A DNA stretch of 64,000 nt from Psychroflexus montanilacus (GTDB lineage: Bacteria > Bacteroidota > Bacteroidia > Flavobacteriales > Flavobacteriaceae): positions 388,318 to 452,317 of the forward strand of contig NZ_JAIQZC010000003.1 of the NCBI RefSeq assembly GCF_020164535.1, read 5' to 3'. This document shows positions 60,001-64,000 of this stretch, in pieces. The notes under the pieces are model-generated. The model was not told where the DNA came from. It searched no databases and saw only the letters and a program-made list of their open reading frames with translations. The stretch's first letter is position 1; every line of letters begins with the position of its first letter. Both the position numbers and the translations under genes were made by a program.

Positions 60001-60035
60001 ATAGCCTCAAATTTTAAAACTTGAGGCTATTAGTT
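60001..60035 (-). terminator. gcvP terminator
   Basis: ATAGCCTCAA (60001-60010) and TTGAGGCTAT (60021-60030) form a 10-base stem. On the minus strand it follows the gcvP stop by about 25 bases and runs into T-rich sequence. Confidence 0.85.
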
Positions 60036-60055
60036 ATTAGAGTTTTAGAAAAAAT

Positions 60056-62899
60056 CTATATGTAGGCTTCTATAGGAGCGCAGGTACAAGTAAGGTTTCT
60101 ATCTCCAAACGCTTCATCCACCCTTCGGGTCGATGGCCAAAATTTATTTTCAGCTACAAAAGGGAGTGGGAATGCTGCAGTTTGTCTGCTGTAATCATAC
60201 TCCCAGGTTTCAGCGGTTAACATCGCTACTGTATGTGGTGCATTTTTTAGAACATTGTTAGGATTGTCTTTATCGCATTTTTCAATTTCTGCTTTGATAG
60301 AAATCATGGCATCACAAAATCTATCTAGTTCTGCTTTGCTTTCACTTTCAGTAGGTTCTATCATCATGGTTCCAGCAACTGGAAATGAAACAGTAGGTGA
60401 ATGGAAGCCATAATCGATAAGTCGTTTTGCTATATCTTTAACTTCAATTCCGTAGTCTTTGAAATCTCTACAGTCAATAATCATCTCATGAGCCGCTCTT
60501 CCTTTTTCTCCAGAATAAAGAGTTTTATAATGTCCTTTTAATCTTGCCTGGATATAGTTGGCATTTAAAATAGCATATTCAGTAGATTCTCTTAAGCCTT
60601 CTTCACCTAGCATTCTAATGTATGCATAGGAAATCAAGCATACAAATGCAGATCCAAATGGCGCTCCAGAAATTGATGAAATGGCATCTGTCCCCCCAGT
60701 TTCAATTAAAGGATTGTTTGGTAAAAATGGAGCTAATTGTTTCGCTACACAAATCGGACCTACACCAGGTCCGCCACCACCATGAGGAATAGCGAAGGTC
60801 TTGTGAAGGTTCAAATGACATACATCAGCACCTATTCCTCCAGGGCTTGTCAACCCAACCTGAGCATTCATATTGGCGCCATCCATATAAACTTGTCCAC
60901 CGTGTTCATGAATAAGAGCAGTAATTTTTCTGATGTCAGATTCAAAAACGCCATGTGTAGAAGGGTATGTGACCATCAAAGCTGCAAGATTATCACTGTG
61001 TTTTTCAGCTTTAGCTTTTAGGTCTTCAATATCGATGTTTCCTTTTTCTGTTGCTTTCACAACCACTACTTTCATACCAGCCATAACTGCGCTTGCAGGA
61101 TTGGTGCCGTGGGCAGAAGATGGTACTAAGCAAATATTTCTATGAGATTCATTTCTAGATTTATGATAAGCTCGTATTACCATTAGTCCGGCATATTCTC
61201 CTTGCGCTCCAGAATTAGGTTGTAAAGAAGTCGCAGAAAATCCTGTAATTTCAGTAAGATAGTCCTCCAGACTTTTTAAAATTTCTTGATAACCCAAAGC
61301 TTGGTCTTTTGGTACAAAAGGATGGATATTTCCCCATTGCGGATTAGAGAGCGGCAGCATTTCGGAAGCTGCATTCAGTTTCATAGTGCAAGATCCTAGC
61401 GAAATCATAGAATGGTTTAAAGCCAGATCTTTTCGCTCAAGCCTTTTGATGTATCGCATCAATTCTGTTTCAGAATGGTAGCTATTGAACACATCATGAG
61501 TTAAGAATTCACTTTCTCTTTTTAATTCTGAGTTTGCAATGATCCCCTCTTTTAACTCTTCAATGCTGTTTAGGTTCTTTTCTGAAAGCTCTTTGAAAAT
61601 ATCTAAAATTTCATTTAAGTCTTCAATAGATGTGGTTTCATTTATTGAAATGGAGACGCTTTCAGTATCAGGGTAAAAGAAGTTAATTGATTTTTGTTCA
61701 GCTAAAGATTTTATTTTATCAGCATCTGCCTTTAATAAGATGGTATCGAAGTACAATTCATTTACCTGAAAGAAGCCTAGATTTTCAAGACCTTCAGCGA
61801 GGCTTACTGTTTTCCTATGAATTTGACTGGCGATATACTCCAAGCCTTTAGGACCGTGATAGACAGCGTACATTCCTGCCATTACTGCAAGAAGGACCTG
61901 AGCTGTACATATATTTGAGGTAGCTTTATCTCTTTTGATGTGTTGCTCGCGAGTCTGTAGAGCCATCCTAAGAGAGGTGTTGTCGTCCATATCTTTGGTA
62001 ACGCCAATGATTCTGCCAGGAATATTTCTTTTGTATTCTTCTTTTGTAGCAAAATAAGCAGCGTGAGGTCCACCATAACCAAGTGGGATTCCAAAACGTT
62101 GAGTAGTTCCTACCACTACGTCTACACCCCAGTCTCCAGGGGCTTCAAGTAAAACCAGACTCATTAAGTCAGCAGCAACTGCTACTTTTATGTCATTTTC
62201 TTTTGCTTTCTTGGTAAAATCTTCAAAATCCCGAACTTCTCCATACTTGCCAGAATACTGTACTAAAGCTCCAAAATATTCGTCACTGTAGTCAAAATCA
62301 TCATAATTTCCTACGACTAGCTCAATTTCCAAAGGTTCGGCTCTAGTTTCCAACAAAGCCAAAGTTTGTGGAAGAACATTTTCTCCAACAAAGAATTTTA
62401 CAACATTGTTTTTCTTTTGATTTCTAGACCGCACCGCATAAAGCAAAGACATGGCTTCTGCAGCAGATGTAGATTCGTCCAGTAGAGATGCATTTGCCAA
62501 TTCCATTCCCGTTAAGTCAGAAACCATAGTCTGAAAGTTGAGCAAAGCTTCAAGTCTACCCTGAGCTATTTCTGCCTGGTAAGGTGTGTAAGCCGTATAC
62601 CATCCTGGGTTTTCTAAAATATTTCTTTGAATGACAGCTGGAAGAATCGCCTGATGATAGCCCAAACCTATATAAGATTTGAAAACTTTATTTTTCATCG
62701 ATAAGGACTGAATGTGATTCGAAAACTCAAATTCAGTCAAAGGTTCAGGTAGATCTAATTTATTTATTAACTTGATATCATCTGGTATTGTCTCATAAAT
62801 AAGTTGTCCTAGAGACTCCACTCCAACGTTGCTAAGCATTTCTGTTATACTCTCGCCACGAGGACCAATGTGTCTTGATGCAAATGATTGTGTATTCAT
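60056..62899 (-). CDS. gcvP: Glycine dehydrogenase (decarboxylating), P protein
   Basis: A 947-residue single-chain P protein of the glycine cleavage system, a pyridoxal phosphate enzyme. The N-terminal half starts with SFASRHIGPRGESITEML and includes TAYTPYQAEIAQGRLEALLN. The catalytic Lys is in CHLNLHKTFAIPHGGGGPGVGP in the C-terminal half, with VYMDGANMNAQVGL just before it, and the C-terminal MIEPTESESKAELDRFCDAM is typical. The frame reaches 62935, but MNTQSFASRHIGP at 62899 matches family starts. It stands alone with its own promoter and terminator; gcvT and gcvH are not in the window. Confidence 0.96.
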   Translation of the reverse strand: MNTQSFASRHIGPRGESITEMLSNVGVESLGQLIYETIPDDIKLINKLDLPEPLTEFEFSNHIQSLSMKNKVFKSYIGLGYHQAILPAVIQRNILENPGWYTAYTPYQAEIAQGRLEALLNFQTMVSDLTGMELANASLLDESTSAAEAMSLLYAVRSRNQKKNNVVKFFVGENVLPQTLALLETRAEPLEIELVVGNYDDFDYSDEYFGALVQYSGKYGEVRDFEDFTKKAKENDIKVAVAADLMSLVLLEAPGDWGVDVVVGTTQRFGIPLGYGGPHAAYFATKEEYKRNIPGRIIGVTKDMDDNTSLRMALQTREQHIKRDKATSNICTAQVLLAVMAGMYAVYHGPKGLEYIASQIHRKTVSLAEGLENLGFFQVNELYFDTILLKADADKIKSLAEQKSINFFYPDTESVSISINETTSIEDLNEILDIFKELSEKNLNSIEELKEGIIANSELKRESEFLTHDVFNSYHSETELMRYIKRLERKDLALNHSMISLGSCTMKLNAASEMLPLSNPQWGNIHPFVPKDQALGYQEILKSLEDYLTEITGFSATSLQPNSGAQGEYAGLMVIRAYHKSRNESHRNICLVPSSAHGTNPASAVMAGMKVVVVKATEKGNIDIEDLKAKAEKHSDNLAALMVTYPSTHGVFESDIRKITALIHEHGGQVYMDGANMNAQVGLTSPGGIGADVCHLNLHKTFAIPHGGGGPGVGPICVAKQLAPFLPNNPLIETGGTDAISSISGAPFGSAFVCLISYAYIRMLGEEGLRESTEYAILNANYIQARLKGHYKTLYSGEKGRAAHEMIIDCRDFKDYGIEVKDIAKRLIDYGFHSPTVSFPVAGTMMIEPTESESKAELDRFCDAMISIKAEIEKCDKDNPNNVLKNAPHTVAMLTAETWEYDYSRQTAAFPLPFVAENKFWPSTRRVDEAFGDRNLTCTCAPIEAYI

Positions 62900-62924
62900 T
62901 GAAGATTTTTTAAAAATTTGCTCA

Positions 62925-62952
62925 CAAAAATACATTATTTCTAACGAAACAA
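62925..62952 (-). promoter_or_regulatory. gcvP promoter (TTG-N17-TATTTTTG)
   Basis: On the minus strand TTG (62952-62950) and TATTTTTG (62932-62925) are spaced by 17 bases and lie 25 bases before the gcvP ATG at 62899. No glycine riboswitch aptamer was recognised in the short leader. Confidence 0.65.
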
Positions 62953-63025
62953 TAGTTAAAGATGCATTGACTATCGTTAACTTTCTGAGAAAAATTATTG
63001 TGAATAAAACTCTATTTTTGACGAT

Positions 63026-63838
63026 GTGAATCTTTTCCTCAAATGTTTAAAATTTTATGTCAATTCTAGCATTCATGTTGCGCTAGCTGTTGTTTCATTG
63101 ACGTGCATTACTTATTTAGATTTTGATTTAAAAATTGAACAAAACCTTCTTTCGTTTGTTTTCTTTTCAACCATTGTAGCTTACACATTCGTCAAGTATA
63201 TTTCCCTAGTGAAGCATAAACACTTAAAACTAGCCAGGAGTCTTAAGTTGATTATCATTTTATCATTGTTTTCAATACTCCCTATCTTCATTTCATTAGT
63301 TTATTTCGAAACCAAAGTATTAATATTTATCACCTTATTAGGTCTTTTTACATTATTATATGTCTTGCCTTTTCTACCCAAAGCAAAAAACTTAAGAGAT
63401 ATTAGTGGTCTCAAAATTTTTATTATTGCATTGGTTTGGACGGGAACTACGGTAATGCTTCCATTTCTTACTTCTGAATTTGACTTACGTTCATTTTATC
63501 CCGAATTTATTTTATATGCAGTAAGCCGTTTTTTTATAGTCATCGCCCTAATAATTCCCTTTGAAATAAGAGATTTAAAACTTGATGATATATATTTAAA
63601 GACATTGCCACAAGTTTTAGGTGTTTTTAGATCCAAGGTACTGGCTGTTGTTCTCATCCTTTGTTCGATGGTATTCTTATATTTTTCTCAAATTGATACT
63701 TATATATATGTATACATTTATCTACTTTTAATTTTATTGGTTATCTACTCAAAAAGGGAAAGCGGCTTCTATTATTCAGCACTTTTGGTGGAGGCTGTTC
63801 CAATTCTCTGGTTCTTATTAAAATATTTGATGAGTTAA
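63026..63838 (+). CDS. UbiA-like polytopic membrane protein
   Basis: A 270-residue inner-membrane protein with eight predicted helices. It resembles UbiA-type prenyltransferases in topology. A possible remnant of the second Asp motif is FEIRDLKLDDIYLKTLPQVLG (near residues 180-200, FEIRDLKLDD), but the first NxxxDxxxD motif is missing: the matching loop has VKYISLVKHKHLKLARS with no Asp. Catalysis is therefore doubtful or different. It starts at a GTG at 63026, and no in-frame ATG is well placed. It is divergent from gcvP. Function unknown. Confidence 0.6.
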   Translation: MNLFLKCLKFYVNSSIHVALAVVSLTCITYLDFDLKIEQNLLSFVFFSTIVAYTFVKYISLVKHKHLKLARSLKLIIILSLFSILPIFISLVYFETKVLIFITLLGLFTLLYVLPFLPKAKNLRDISGLKIFIIALVWTGTTVMLPFLTSEFDLRSFYPEFILYAVSRFFIVIALIIPFEIRDLKLDDIYLKTLPQVLGVFRSKVLAVVLILCSMVFLYFSQIDTYIYVYIYLLLILLVIYSKRESGFYYSALLVEAVPILWFLLKYLMS

Positions 63839-63901
63839 ATACAAGCCTAGCAAGTAGTTATGTTTTATTTTGAAATTATCTCAAAAAAACCTTCAAAAAA
63901 G

Positions 63902-63934
63902 TTTGGTTGGTAGTGGGAAAGAGTTGTAATTTTG
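63902..63934 (+). promoter_or_regulatory. Promoter reading out of the window (TTTG-N21-TAATTTTG)
   Basis: TTTG at 63902-63905 and TAATTTTG at 63927-63934 fit both Bacteroidota promoter boxes. No start codon with a frame follows before the window ends at 64000, so the target gene or RNA is beyond the edge. Confidence 0.6.
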
Positions 63935-64000
63935 CACCCCGCTAATTGAGGTATTGGAGTAAGGTTAACACAGAGGTAAAGTAGATTTAACTTCTGTTTT

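Noticed and set aside
62900..63025. Glycine riboswitch upstream of gcvP
   Set aside because: The leader between the promoter and ATG is only about 25 bases, too short for the aptamer.

Overview
The window is an ordinary chromosomal stretch of a member of the Bacteroidota, almost certainly family Flavobacteriaceae. The evidence is AT-rich DNA, few Shine-Dalgarno sequences, several flavobacterial promoter boxes of the form TAnnTTTG, gliding and type IX secretion genes (gldJ, porU, porV), a T9SS-sorted surface protein, mevalonate-pathway genes, and FeoB with its small Cys-rich membrane partner. The genus cannot be fixed from the sequence.

Layout. 1-3.8 kb: end-truncated asnS, then feoA-feoB and a 43-residue Cys-rich membrane protein (iron uptake). 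3.8-6.7 kb (minus): an overlapping run of a RimB-type zinc protease, RimK, a zinc deacylase-like protein and 5-formyl-THF cyclo-ligase. 6.7-11.8 kb: TerB-like protein, fructose-1,6-bisphosphatase, GNAT, aspartate kinase, a membrane hydrolase and a secreted unknown. 11.9-15.6 kb: a short anchored peptide gene and a three-gene glycosyltransferase operon (minus). 15.9-20.9 kb: ECF sigma/anti-sigma pair, TspO, and an isoprenoid-lipid operon (mvaD, GHMP kinase, UbiA-type transferase). 20.9-23.9 kb: an aldehyde dehydrogenase/SDR pair between two gene-free stretches. 23.9-26.1 kb: SCO protein and RseP.

26.2-27.1 kb is the most unusual part: an intact tRNA-Asn followed by two GIY-YIG nuclease ORFs. 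Each ORF is followed by a broken copy of the 3' part of the same tRNA gene and its terminator, and in each copy a short palindrome or hairpin replaces internal tRNA bases. It looks like a tRNA-end-associated modular nuclease element.

27.3-32.4 kb: four-helix stress protein, secreted amidohydrolase, and a Gly-rich T9SS cargo with a downstream short membrane-anchored peptide. 32.5-35.5 kb (minus): a VWA protein, an AAA ATPase and two paralogous single-pass small membrane proteins (59 and 55 residues). 35.6-40 kb (minus): MATE exporter, murF, gldJ. 40-45.2 kb: porU and porV, divergent from gldJ. 45.2-53.4 kb: cytidine deaminase, pyruvate dehydrogenase E1alpha and E2, M28 peptidase, SDR, SprT-like protein, mannose-1-phosphate guanylyltransferase and DUF389. 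53.4-59.1 kb: MlaFE-type ABC transporter, a PafA-like phosphatase, and a GT2/methyltransferase/KAS III operon. 59.2-64 kb: two unknown small genes, gcvP, a degenerate UbiA-like membrane protein, and a good promoter at the right edge that reads out of the window.

Most genes are core metabolism or envelope functions. There is no prophage, insertion sequence, CRISPR array or recognisable defence island. The novelty lies in the tRNA/GIY-YIG array and in several very short membrane protein genes that standard gene finders tend to miss.
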